Source: Camellia lanceoleosa (lineage: Eukaryota; Streptophyta; Magnoliopsida; Ericales; Theaceae). Taken from it: a stretch of DNA of 64,000 bases. Where the stretch lies: the NCBI GenBank assembly GCA_025200525.1, contig CM045763.1:63685018-63749017 (forward strand). The letters run 5' to 3'. The number at the start of each line of letters is the position of its first letter. The first letter of the stretch is position 1. Of the stretch, positions 45,133 to 57,470 are shown piece after piece. Under the pieces are notes generated by a model. It was not told the origin of the DNA. It did no database searches and saw nothing but the letters and a program-made list of their open reading frames with translations. The position numbers and the translations under genes were made by a program.

Positions 45133-45467
45133 TATTTTATCAAAAAAAACAAATAGATTAATTATCTGATGACAATTCTCCTACCAAAACTTATCGATTA
45201 GGTCTCCATCAATGCACAGGTACACCTATGTTGAGCTATCATCGTTTGTTTTAAAAGTTCATCAGGAATCAAGGCCACTCGTCAAGAAGAATAATCAGCT
45301 TGCTTGTTTTGAATTTTTAGGATTCATTTTTTATAAGATCAAAATTTTTATTTTTATATTTTTTATGTTTATTGAATTTTTTTTAATATTTTCAGTAATT
45401 CTTTAAAATTTTTAGATACACCTAATATAAATGCATTTAAAAAGTATAATATTTGTGAAATGTGATT

Positions 45468-48400
45468 GGACTGCCGCAGTTCTGAATCTGATTCCACAAG
45501 TGCAATATGAAATAGATAATCACCAAAGAGTCTCAATCCGGCAAATCTTGTGGAAAAACGATTTTGAATCAAATTGCCAAAAATGAACTGCTTTGCCAAA
45601 CACAGAGTCGCCACCAAAATGTTTTTGAAAAATTTAGAAAACCCATAACTTGTGCCAAAGGCCACGTGTCTGTCATCACCAAGATTGTCTCAGCTCGAAA
45701 ACTTGGATACAAGAGAGGAAGGTCTTGAATTGAGCACCCCTGCTCGCCCGATCAAAGATCGGCCTCTACTAATCATGATATGAATCTTATTTACATTATA
45801 TGCCCATGTTCCAGTTTATTAGGCTAGCGTTACTATGTGATGCGCACACACAAGTATAGACCAATTTTGCAAGAATTGGAAATCTCGATTCATGTTCGTT
45901 TTGAAAATTGTTTCGAATATGTACCACTTGAAAAAGTGATCGCATATGAACATTACTCAAATTATTCCAATTCAAGCAATTAGCTTCATCTACAGGCATT
46001 CAAGTAGTTACAGCATTTAAGCAATTAGCCTCATGGCAAGCATGCTAGACATGGCATCATCAACATTCAATGCAATATGCTAAAGCGAGTAAAGACTCAC
46101 CTAGTACTCTAAGCAAAAAAAGAAATGAGTTAGAAAAAATGCATGATTCCCAACTATGCAATATGACTAATGCAACACATACGGCATGCAACTAACAGGC
46201 TCGGCTACTAATATGTCATATGAATCACTTTGATAGCATGTGGTCTAAGCACATATTCAAATAAGTGTTAAACTAACAATGCAAGTTAGAATAATGAACT
46301 GAGCCTCGGTGCATGCAATACAAGTGGATGCAAACATGGAGAATGCTAAACAAAACATGATGTCCCTAAACTAACCATCGTAAGCAGTTAAATAAAATAG
46401 AGAAAGACGCGGGGTTGGAAGACATACACATTATTACATTGCGCTCTCACGAAGGAGAGTTCGAATGAACTAACTAGCTAACTAGCTAAGTTAAGCTAAT
46501 TTAATTAATTAGTTATTACAAAACAAAATGAATAAATAGCTAAACTACTTAACTAATTATTACTATAACAAATGAACTAATTAATTAACTAATGTAGCTA
46601 ATTAAAATAATTACATCACTTTACACAATTAACTAGGTACAACTAATTAATTACAACAAATAGCTAAGCTAAGTATTTAAACTAAACAGGCTCGATACGC
46701 GAGGAATACTCATGCGCGTGCTTAGTTTCCACCCGAAAAGGCTACTATTTTGCTTCCAGAAGGTCTCTATTATACAATAGAACACTTACACTTTAGTCTA
46801 CCTCCAGAATAGCTCTGCTCTGCTGAAAAAACACACTGCTAGATTTTGCATTGGTTGCCAGCTGGCCAGTAGTAAGGGCTTGCCAGCCACTGTTGCAGGG
46901 TTCATCTTGCTGCAACAGAGAACAAACAAAGCATGCACAGGATATTCTCAAGGGTTGTCTGCACAACTCAACCCTCCTTATCATGAACAGATCAAAGAAG
47001 AGACAAAACTTGGTCCACAAACCACCAACTCAAGCAATTTCATTGCATGATGTCTTATGAACCAAAATGTGCAAGTTCAATAAATGCAACAAAATAAGAC
47101 TTTAACCTCCTCTCTTTCATGAATTGATCAAGGGAAGTGGTGACCTTAGAAACTTGAACCATTTCATCACTAATGAGTATGAAATGCTTTAAGTTTCCAT
47201 GTGTTCAATTAATGTCCGATTGAACACAAAACCAAATTCTTATATTGCACCATTTTAGTCCCGTTTTAATTACTTCATTTTAGATTACCATCCATCCTTT
47301 AATAAATTGTGTCCAAAAGTGAGTTTAAAGTCCTCTAATGGAAAGAGGGCACAAACCAAGAGTTGCTTTAGGCATGAAAGAGACATCATACCATTGGTAA
47401 TGAACCCCTAAAGGGATTAAACCATTAAGCATGACATCTTAATATCATGCTTAAACAAACAAGTAATTTGAAACCACTTTCAAAGAAAAACAAAGCCAAG
47501 AAAGGAGGGAGGTTCCAGAGGTGATTGAAACTGATTACAAGTATGGAAAGCCATAAATAAATGCAATCAACTCAAATAAGGTGGTGTCTAAGGCCTAAAA
47601 CACCAAACTCATAAGGACAATTACACTACAAGCATGCAAAACAAAGCTCAAATGCAACTATCAACCAAAAAAAGTGCTAAAATAGTCTAAAAACAGTCCT
47701 AAAACATGCTAGAATTGAGACAAAAATAGCTAGATTAATAAGTTAAAACATAGCACAAGCTAGGCTAATAAACAAGGCACAAGGAGGGGAGGCTAACCCC
47801 TCCAAATTTGGACTTAAAAACATGATTTTAGCCACTGAAATAACAATGAAAATTAGTGTTTAAAAGCTCAAAACAAGATAGTGCAAATGTAGGAAACATA
47901 AGGGAAAAGGCCTTTAAAACAAGGTGCAATGAAGGGTGAACCACCCCCCAACCTTTAATGGCCTTAAAACCCAAGTTTCAGCCTAAAAATACAGAGTTTT
48001 TATAGCCCAAAAACAGTTACAAAATAGCAAGGAACATAGTGAATACAACAAGCAAAGAGGCAAAGCTTTATACCTCTTAAAGAGAAGATTCAATTCCAAG
48101 AAATAAAATCAAGAAAACACACCCTCAAGAGCTCAAACAAGGCTTAAAGACACCTCAACTCAAAGATGGAGAGGTTTGGTTAAGAGTGTATAGGCAAAGG
48201 TTAAGGATGTCTAGCAAAAGTATAGAAATTTAGAAGAGAGAGAAAGAGAGAGAATTGTAGAGAAAGAGGAAAAATTTTGCTCAAAAAAATTTCTAACCTT
48301 AAAACTAAGAGAGAAGGTCCTCTATATATAGAAAAATATGAACTTCAGTTGAAAATATCTATATAGAGACAGGTGGAGTAATGTAGGAACAGCTGGCACA

Positions 48401-49107
48401 AATATCTGCAAAAAATCTGCTTTATGACACTTGTGATCGACAGGCCACTAATGGTGGACGACAACACATAAAAAGGGGAAAAAGTTTCACTACTGATCGG
48501 CAAGCTACTAAAATCTATTTTCAAGCCCAATTTAAAACGGGCATATCTCCTTTATCCAGACTCCGTTTTAGGTCATTCTTGAGTCTAAATTGAATCTCCA
48601 AAAGTCTACTTTCCAATGGTGGTGGCCTCATCTAAATTCTAAGTGTGTAAATAAATATGCCTATTTTAGTGAAGGCTGCTCAGTTTTGTCCTAACAAATT
48701 GATGCCTAACTTTTCCCCTAATTAGTTTTCTTTCCTCCCCTCCTGCTTTTTTCAACTCCAAACCTCTAAATAAAATGTTTTAAAGATTTTTTTCAAAGAA
48801 TTCTCCTCTCTTACATTTATTTCCACTTTGTCCTTACTCGGTTTATCGAAAAGTGTAATATTTTTAAACGAAATGCGAGCCTTGGACCATCGTAGAAACA
48901 TTTTCAAAAATATTTTGAAAGATAGTGTTTTAAGGTCTAAAATAATTTTGGTCAAAATAGTTTTTGGTCCAAAATGGGGTGTAAGGTTGGGATTTAGAAG
49001 CCCTTCTTGATGAAGAAATTGAACATTTTCACAACATAACTTTCATCATTGAGTGATCAATGAGTGGCGCCCAAGTCTTAAGGGCGGTCAAAAATGGAAT
49101 GTCTACA
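45468..49107 (-). repeat. 3' LTR of element 2 (LTR E), outer end truncated
   Basis: Matches the other LTRs from GGACTGCCGCAGTTCTGAAT to the end AATGGAATGTCTACA. It is closest to LTR G by small shared words (GCAGTTCTGAATCTGATTCC). Minus-strand TATA box CTATATATAG near 48322-48331. The GGCC-rich blocks are weaker here than in the other copies. Confidence 0.85.
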
Positions 49108-49120
49108 GTTGCCCCTCTTT
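49108..49120 (-). promoter_or_regulatory. Polypurine tract of element 2
   Basis: The minus strand reads AAAGAGGGGCAAC directly before the LTR start TGTAGACATT, as expected for the second-strand primer site of an LTR retrotransposon. The matching site in element 1 has been deleted. Confidence 0.7.
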
Positions 49121-49255
49121 GATACAACTCGAAGTTATGAAATGACGCGAGTGAATGTTAAAGCCTAGAGATGATGCATTTTGGCAAGGCCGTAAGACTT
49201 TGGCAAACAAACAAAATGCAAATGCAGTTGGTTGAACCCAAGAGTTGCCTACGTA

Positions 49256-49287
49256 TTCCTTTGCAAGGAATCAAACCAGCGTAGTTC
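49256..49287 (-). ncRNA. Hairpin motif, LTR-proximal copy in element 2
   Basis: Best copy: on the minus strand CTACG is followed by a bulge, then ATTCCTT-GCA-AAGGAAT, then A and CGTAG. The inner stem has seven pairs with a three-base loop, and the outer stem has five pairs. Confidence 0.45.
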
Positions 49288-50499
49288 AGGTGCAGAATGC
49301 AAAATGACCCACAATGCAATGAAATAATACAAATGATATGCATGTAATAAAATAATGCAAATGATATATAATATAACGAAATCATGCAAATGATATGCAG
49401 TTAAATACAATAATATAATCAAACCACAAGCAGTGCAAAACACACAAATACCATAAAGGGATGGAGATGCAAAATCAAACTACGTTTTATATAGAAAAGA
49501 AGTAGGCACAACTAAATGACGTCTAACACAAGCTAAGTGCCTACATTCTCAATACTAGCCTCAGCACAGCACAGATGTTTACACATAACATAACCATGTT
49601 TCAATGTGAAAGGGATATGAGCACATGTAAAACTATGTTTTTCGTCGAAAGAGAAATAGTACAACTAATTTGGGTGGTATGATATAAGTGACGAATGATC
49701 TGTTGGGGAAAGATAATGATCCTAAATGGTAAATGCAACAAGACAAAGTACAATGCAATGGATGAAGTGAATAAGGCATAGGCCGAACCATATCTTACCT
49801 AGAAAAGGTATGGGCATAAAACAGACCACATCTAACACAGAAAAGGTGCTGACACCCTCAATACTAGCCTCAGCGCAACATGGGTACTTACACATGACAG
49901 AACTATATTTCAATAGGGAAAGGTATGAGCACATGCCAGACAGCTTAACATGGAAAGGATGCAGGCGATAAAATGGTATGATGTACTGGATGCGATGGAT
50001 AAATTCTATATGCAATGCAATAGACGTTATGCAATGCTATAGATGATACTAATATATTGTAGCAGCTGGGAAGTAAAAGTACCTTACAGGGGTAATTGGC
50101 GATGACTCACCTCATGCTGATGGGGATCTTCTGTTTCTTCTTGGTTTTAAGACTTTCTTTCATCTTGTGTTTCCCAACCATGGGTACTACTTTTCTTTCT
50201 GGCCATGTTCGCAACTTTCCTAATTCTCCAATAGGGTGACAGACTAGGTTGGTTCAGTATCCAGAATTGAGGTGCGTACAAGCTACCTCAACCTATGGGG
50301 CTGCCATACAGATTTCAAGTCGAGGATACACCCCCGGGTATTTAAACCAGAATTTAGTCTCGGAAATCCCGAACCTTTGCATTCTAGGCCTCAGCCATTC
50401 GAACTTTAGTTTTCACCATCTCAGTTGATCTCCTAGGAACTCATCGCAAACACATGCAGGTGGCTATACCAGACCACCTGAAGTCGTTCAAGGCACGAC
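49288..50499. other. 3' non-coding region of element 2
   Basis: No gene seen. Contains repeated AATGCAAATGATATGCA words (49310-49400) and a duplicated phrase CTCAATACTAGCCTCAGC (49552 and 49857). It is a diverged counterpart of 19320-19640 in element 1. Confidence 0.5.
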
Positions 50500-50970
50500 A
50501 AACATCAAATTAATTGCATTTTTAGAGGATTTAAGGTCTCCTAGACCAAGTGAGTGCACAAGACAATGCGAGTGAGTTGCACAAAACAGTGCGAGGTGAA
50601 TGAACGCACAAAATAATGCTATGTAGGTAAATGAACAAAACAGTGTGACGCAAGGTGAATGCACAAAACAGTGCGATGCAAGGTGCACAAAATAGTGCAA
50701 TACAGGTGCACAGGATAGTGCGATACAAAGTGAATGCACAAAATAGTGCAATACGGGTGCACAAGACAGCGCGATACAATTTTACACAAGACAGTGCGAT
50801 ACAAAGTGAATGCACAAAATAGTGCGATACGGGTGCACAAGATAATGCGATACAGAGTGCACAAAACAGTGCGATGTAAGAGGAATGCACAAAACAATGC
50901 AATGCAAGTTGTAATATAAAATAGATGCACAAAACAGTGCTATATGGGTGCACAAAACAGTGCGATATAA
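50500..50970. repeat. Minisatellite of TGCACAAAACAGTGCGATAC units in element 2
   Basis: About 17 imperfect copies of a 20-30 bp unit, GTGCACAAAACAGTGCGATA with an optional AAGGTGAA tail. It has the same relative place as the 43-bp minisatellite of element 1, but its sequence is unrelated. Long open frames here are repeat artefacts. Confidence 0.9.
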
Positions 50971-51362
50971 GATGAATGGTATACAGAGGGAAATCAGCAG
51001 TACATAGAATAGTGCATCATGTACCTTATGAAATGAGTGCAGGGCAACTTGTCACAACTCATTGAAATGTAATTTGAAAAACACTGCGGAAGGCAACTCA
51101 ACGAAACTCTGTTAAGTGCAGAACAAAGCTAAGAGCAAGAGCAACCAATCAGGCAATTCAAATCAACCTGAGCATATGAGCATGCATGCATAATCCATAG
51201 CACATGTATTAATCAGAGGGAAGATGGCAATCCCAAGAGAGTTTTGAAATGGTCGGAGATAACTTTCGAAAGTTAAATCATATCATAATCATCATGGGGG
51301 TAAACCCACTCGAATCTAAGGGAAAGTGCTCGACGAATGGCTTTTGCAGACTGATAGATAGG

Positions 51363-51460
51363 TTGGGTTCATGCCCCTTGTTCAATTGATGACCCAATCA
51401 AATGCACTGAAAATTGCCCCTGGTGTCCAGTCATTGGGCACCGGTTGGGTTCATGCCCTT
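51363..51460. repeat. ~80-bp tandem duplication split by a solo LTR
   Basis: GGTTGGGTTCATGCCC ... TCATTGGGCACC (51363-51442) is repeated. The second copy starts at 51443, is cut after CCCTT by the solo LTR, and resumes at 55215 to about 55281. Confidence 0.8.
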
Positions 51461-54400
51461 TGTAGACACTCCATTTTTGACCGTCCTCAAGACTTGGACG
51501 TCACTGATTGAACACTCAGTGATCACCCTTGTTAGTGTTCGTCTTGAGTTCCCAGAAGCCTTGGCAACGCGCCTCGCCTCAGGATCTCTCGACTCGATTG
51601 TTCTGTGCTTGGCTTGACACCAAACACTTGTGTTTTGCCTTTGAGAGGCATGGTAGGGTTTGTAGACCATCCCCACCCATCACCGGCCATGGCTTGAGGC
51701 CACCGGCTGTGTTTTGTGGCCACCGGCCAAATATTTGGCCGGCTGGCACTATAGATGGCCGGCCGGCTATCTTTTTTTGGTCAATTGCATCTTTGGCCAG
51801 CCGACTACTGTGCATCTGCTTTTGCAGATATTTTGTCACAGCTTGCTTGCATTTAGCTCCCCTCCATACACGTGTATAGAGGGATCTCTCTCTTTAGAGG
51901 CTTGTCTTGTAAGCTTTACAAGACAAAAAGCTCTATAAAGAGAGGTCTTCTCTCTTGTTGAAGAGGTTAGACATTTTAGGCAACATTTTTAGGGTTTGAG
52001 TTCTAGGGTTAGGGTTTGCTCATCTTCCATCTCTATATCCCTCTCTCTTGTGTGTGTTTAGGCTTAGATTTGCACACAAACACACACTATCACACCATCT
52101 CTTGGAGCTGAGGCCCTTGAAGGTTATTTTTAGTGTTTTGAAACTGGTTTCAACCTAAAGAAGCTGCTAGAGCTTCATTTGTGAAGAAGGTCTACAAGGG
52201 TAATCACTTTTCCCTTTTATTTTTCATTTTTGCATTGTATTTTTACCTACCTTGCAACTATTTTTTGGCTTTGTGTATAACACATAAAAGTTCTATTTTT
52301 AGGCCCTCTAAATAGTTTTTTAAGGTTGCTTCAAGCTTTGGGGTTGTTTGACCCCTCTTAAGCCTTGTAAGGCTCCATTTTGTGCCATTTTGAGTGTGCT
52401 CCGGGACTTTGGTGTTTGGGCCTCCTCACCACTGAAATCTTGAGGGATTTCAGTGGTAAGGATGGTGCCTTGAAGTCCTAAGAGGGAGAGGGCCACCCCC
52501 TCTCCTTATTGTCCTTGGAAAGGGTTATTTTTGCCTCTTAAGAGAGCACCTAGCTTAGGCTCATGTTGACCATGCCTTGGCTGTTATTTATGCTTATTTT
52601 GCCATGAAATAGCATCGTTGTGTGTTGGTTTTGGTACACCATGCTTGCTTAGCATACATGCCTTGTAATGCCATTTTGTTGCCTTAACATGCCTTAGGTT
52701 GTAAACCATTGTTCTAGCATGCTTTAGGCTTGGCTTCGTGAAGCTTTCGTGTTTGTTTTGCCATGATTAAGGCCTGTCCTTAGTTGTTTGGGTCGACTTT
52801 GGCATACTTAGTATAGCCCCTTTGCATTTTTGGCTTGTTGGCCTTAGGTATGTGAATGTATAGCATGCATTACTTGCTTTGATTTAGTGGGTTGGGACCA
52901 TTTTCCGTGTCATTTCAGTTCACTTAGCATGCTCGTATACTTGCATTTCATGGCTCTTTGATGTTTCAAGAGTTTGTGTTTCATGCTCCTTGAAAGTGCA
53001 TTTGTGCATGCTCCCATGTGTAAGTCATTTAGATGTCATCTAAGTGGTTTTTGGGGTTCATTTTGACATGCTAAAACTCTGATTTTAGTTGTTTAAATCA
53101 TGCCATGTTTGGTCTTGATAAATGTAGTCCGATGCCTCTTTGGTGAGCTTTAGGCTTTGGGCTCGATTGCATGATATGCTTGCTTTGTTTAGTTGGTTTG
53201 GCACCCCCTATAGCATGATTTTCAGAGCTCAGTATACATGCCATTAGTCCATGTTTCCCCCTTTCGAGTGTGCTTGAAAGTTTCTTCATTATGCTTAAGT
53301 CTTGAATCATGTTTTCATGCATGCTTGTGTGTACATTTGCATTCATGTACTTGGCATATTGGCCACTGATTTTGGCATGCTTGAGAGCTACCCATGTTAG
53401 TTTAAGTCTATCTTTGCATGTTGTTGCATGCTAGTTAGGTTACATGTTGTTACATGCTTGCCTATCCTCACATGTTGACATATGTTTGCATATTGCATGC
53501 TCACATGCTCATCTTGCATGCTTAGCTTGCATGTTTAGGTTGCATATCATAGCATGCATCTCTTGCCTCTTAAATTGATTATGATAGAGGTTGGGGCCCA
53601 TTATTTGTTTTGTGCATTTCATTCCATATTGAAATTGCACATCTTGACTCTTTGGCCATCATGCATGGAAATGCGTGATTGGTGGTCCGAGAGCCAAGAA
53701 CCATCCTCCTTTGAGTCATGAATATGATAAGGAGGGTGGTGGTGCAAACATTGCTTTGGAAATGCATTGCCATGCCTTATGCGCCCTCTCTTTGTCAAGC
53801 AGTTTACGAGAAGCTTTGGCGGCCGGCCATCTCTGATGCTTGCGGCCGACCGGCCATCCATTGGTGGCCGATGGATTAATAAATGGCCGGTGAGTATTCC
53901 CCATGGCCGGTGGCCATTCCTCTCAACCGGTGGCACTCCACAGTGTTCATGGAAGCATCCCTGGGACTTGCACAGTATTCAGAAGAGCATAGTAGGGAAA
54001 ACAGAGGCAACTTGTCCATGGCAGTGGCCTTCCCAGGTGAGCCGGCCAAGATTGCATTGAGCCCTCTTCCGAGGCCTTTTCTTGCTTTAATAGTTTAATT
54101 AATTTGTCAACCAGCTAAGGGTTTTGTAATATTTAATTAGCTAGGGCAGTTAATTATTTATTCGGTTTGTATTATTATTCGGTCCCTCCGAGCGAAGGCG
54201 AATTTGTAATAAGTGTGGGTGAGTGTGTGTATGTCTTCCAACCCCCACTTCTTTCTCCCTTTTACTTACCTGCTTTGATGGTTAGTATTAGGGCATGTTT
54301 ACTTTAGCATACCTCATGTTATGCATGCGTGCATCATTCGTCAGTATCGCATGCACCGGGCTCGGCACATCATGCTAATTGCATTATACTTCACATTTAA

Positions 54401-55214
54401 CTTTGAATGCATGCTTCCTGTGCACCTCACATGTCATCCTTAGATTAGCCGAGCCTATTCTAGTGACATTTTGCATGCGATGCATTAGGCACTTAACATG
54501 GACTTGGATCACACATTGATTGCTGACATGTTCTTGTTCTAGGCACGGAGTACTTTGTAAGTATTTTATGCTTTAGCATCCTTGTATGCGTGTGAGTGTT
54601 GCCATAATAGCATGCTTACCATGTGGCTAGATGTTTATATATTAAACTGCCTGAATGCTTGTGGGTAAAGGTTGGATTGTTTGAGTTGGAATAACTCGTT
54701 GAAATCCGTGTTTTAGCCTACTTGCGAGTAGCAAATTCCAAAACACTTTCAAAACGAATGGATATGCAATGCTTATTTCCAAATTAGGCGATCTAGTCTA
54801 TACTTTTGTGTTGTGCGCATCACATAGTAATTCTAGCTAATTAATCAGAATAAGAACACATAACGTTTTCAAAAGAGGATATCATGGTTAGTAGAGGCCG
54901 ATCTTCGGATCGGGCGAGAGGGGGTGCTCATAGCTGACCTTCCCCAATCGTACCCAAGCTCCCGAGCCGAGGCAACTTTGGTGATGACGGACATGTGGCC
55001 TTTGGCACCGAGTCAGGGTTTCCTAAATTCCCCCATTAAAAAATATTTAGGTGGCGACTCTGTATCTGGCGAAGTAGTCCATGTTTGGCACTTCTTTCAA
55101 AAATCTGCTTTCTCAAAAATGATTTGCTAGATTTGGACTCTTTGGTTCAGATTAAGAACCGTGACAACAAATCAAGTCCGAACTGTAGCGGGGTCCGTCG
55201 CGGGCGTTGTTACA
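51461..55214 (+). mobile_element. Inverted solo LTR in element 2 (LTR F)
   Basis: TGTAGACACTCC at the start and GCGGGCGTTGTTACA at the end; 3,754 bp, the longest LTR here. CCCTT stands at 51456-51460 and 55215-55219. It is a complete LTR in the opposite orientation to element 2, with no internal domain. GGCCGGC words at 51668-51775 precede a weak TATA (GTATAGAGG, about 51874). A second GGCC block with GGCGGCCGGCCATC and GCCGACCGGCCATCC lies at 53818-53935. A strong hairpin lies just after the TATA (51890-51942). Confidence 0.95.
51890..51942 (+). repeat. Hairpin in the leader of LTR F
   Basis: CTCTTTAGAG, GCTTGTCTTGTAA and their complements TTTACAAGAC, AAGC and CTCTATAAAGAG face each other around GC. 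The structure would form soon after the presumed transcription start and is not visible in LTR D. Confidence 0.65.
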
Positions 55215-55566
55215 CCCTTGTTCGATGGATGGCCTAATCAGATGTACTGAAAATTGCCCCTAGTGTCCAATCATTGGCCACCTTTTTTAGTATCATGCAG
55301 GCACATGTGATGGAGATCATCAGCTCTTGAAATAGTTTCCAACCTATCAGACTCATGTTTCTCTTCTGTCCTAACATGTTGAGAATCTACTCCATTTTCC
55401 CCCCAAAGTAGTGGCGGATTCCTCACATACACTTTGCAATGATCATGAATGTGATGCCCCTTGTATGCACACTCTCAGTTTGTTTATAAATTCCATAAAT
55501 GGACTTGTTTTTGAGTTTGAAGCAAACAATCGTGTATAAAATTTTGACCATGCCACTCTGTTGAAC

Positions 55567-55705
55567 TTTGAGCAACAAACTCGCTAGGGTGACTCGATGA
55601 AGAGCGCTTTTGAGCAACATACACGTTATGGTGACTCAATGAATAGTGACATGCTATGAAGGGCGCTTTTGAGCAACAGACATATTATGGTGACTCAATA
55701 CAGAG
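55567..55705. repeat. Three ~50-bp tandem units in element 2
   Basis: GAGCAACA, GGTGACTCAATG and GGCGCTTTT or GAGCGCTTTT recur in order three times. Non-coding 3' region of the element. Confidence 0.7.
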
Positions 55706-56086
55706 CGCAGACTAAGACAAACACCATGTACGACACAACAGAACTCACAACTGACCCAAAAGCAGAAAAAGACTCAAGGTAACTGATCATTCATAGTACC
55801 CCTAGTTTTACTTATGTTTCCTTTAGAAATCAATTTCGAAAAACTCAAGTTTCGATTCCCTTTTTTTCTTTTTTTGCTCAAGATAAAGATAAATTCAAGT
55901 ATTGAAAATTTCTCCACTTGTTGATCCAAGCTAGTTCTTTCTTACCCAGCACAAGTATATAATATGCACAACAGTCAGTGTAGCTTATGGATTGATGTGA
56001 AGCTGACAACGTGAATTGGGCAAGATGATCGGGTTGAGATGAATAATAAGATAGCTATGGTTGAGACTGAACTTCAGGATGAAGTT

Positions 56087-56127
56087 TTCTACGTATCCCA
56101 AGAATGGGAATCAGGTCAATGTAGTTC
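56087..56127 (-). ncRNA. Hairpin motif, gag-side copy in element 2
   Basis: On the minus strand CTACA, a bulge, ATTCCC-ATTCTT-GGGAT, A and CGTAG. This is the counterpart of 30081-30122 in element 1. Confidence 0.4.
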
Positions 56128-57470
56128 ATGGCTAAGGTTCACTCGGTGTTAACACTCTCCTTTTGTACTCTAACTTTTGCCAAAGTTGCCCCTTCAGGAT
56201 TTTCAACCTTGCGAGCTTTATTTATTTGATTTCTCATTTTTCATTCTCTAACTTTTGCCTAGATCACCCTTCAGGTTTTCAGCCTAGCAAGCCTCTCAAG
56301 GATAGCGTCAGAATACTTGTGGTGAATTTGATCAATAGTCGTCCTTGCCCTAACACTTGAAACTGGCTTCACCATGATTTGAGCTTGGTTCTCCGTTCTT
56401 TTATGCATGCCTTCTTCCTTTCTTTTCGCTCCATTTTCAAAGTTGGTTCTTCTCGCAATGTGGTACCTTCTTGCATTGGCTTCCCTGAATTCAGATAAAA
56501 GTTCCCTTTCTCACAGTTAATTGGATTTCATTCCAATGGATGCCCATGGCTTGATGATTGACTTTTTTTCCCTTTTCTTTATTCCTTTTTTGTTTCTTTT
56601 TCTTTTTTTCTTTTTATATTTTCTTTTTTTTTTTTTTTTTTCTTTCTTTTCTTTCTCTTTCTTTTTAGTTTCTTTTATCCTTTTCTCTTCGAGCTAATGA
56701 AAACACCAGGGGGAGAATTTCTATGATTGTGAGGTCTGAAAGCCATCTTGTGCTTGCCAAAATGATTGCCTAACGAGGAAGAGAATCCCCATGACAATGT
56801 AGAATACCACGCACAATTCTGAATCTATCTTCGCAAGTTTTGCAAAAGAAATATCTTAAATTTTTTGAAATCATGAATAACTTTGCGCCAATAAGTCAGA
56901 ATTCACTCAAACCATTCAGGGAATCCTTCTCAATACTCGAGCTTATTAACTAAATCTCATTCAAAAAACAAATTTAAAGCCTTTTTCTATTTGCAAAAGG
57001 TCACACATGCATCACTATAGACACAATAAAATGATAAGAAACTTGACTCCCACTTTCTTATAAAGATGAAGACCTGAGGGTACACGAGAGCAACTCAAGG
57101 GAAAAGACTGAAATGATGCAACAATGCAAGAAAAGAAAGAAAATAAAACTCATAACACGACTATTTGCAAGACATAACTCAAAACAAAATAAAGCATTTT
57201 TTAGACAAAAGGGGTTTTCTCTCTCCAAGTCCATCTGTAGAATTTCAAAAACAACTTCAAGTAGCCCATGGGAAGGTCCAGACTTGCCTTCAAGTCAGCA
57301 ATACTAACATCCACACCCGGCAGGATTGATTTTCGACTTTTGAACTGAGTCTCACAGATTGAATCTCACAATTACATTGTCCCCCACACATCTTCTTGAC
57401 CGAAACAATTGTTTTTTCATACCATGCCCCTAGTTCAAAAGGTCCTCCCCAAGTGCTTTCGACAATTACC
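56128..57470. other. Region where pol is missing in element 2
   Basis: 56128-56310 matches the sequence just downstream of integrase in element 1 (30123-30290). Then comes unmatched sequence and a pyrimidine tract rich in CTTTTT words (56560-56690). Gag-side sequence begins at about 57471. No RT, protease or integrase motif was found on either strand. Confidence 0.6.

Noticed and set aside
50531..50953. Long overlapping open frames rich in repeated Ala-Leu-Phe-Cys words
   Set aside because: They are translations of the 20-30 bp tandem repeat in several frames, with no domain and no conserved start.
50500..50970. CRISPR-like array
   Set aside because: Units are degenerate and directly adjoining, without uniform spacers, and the DNA is plant nuclear sequence.
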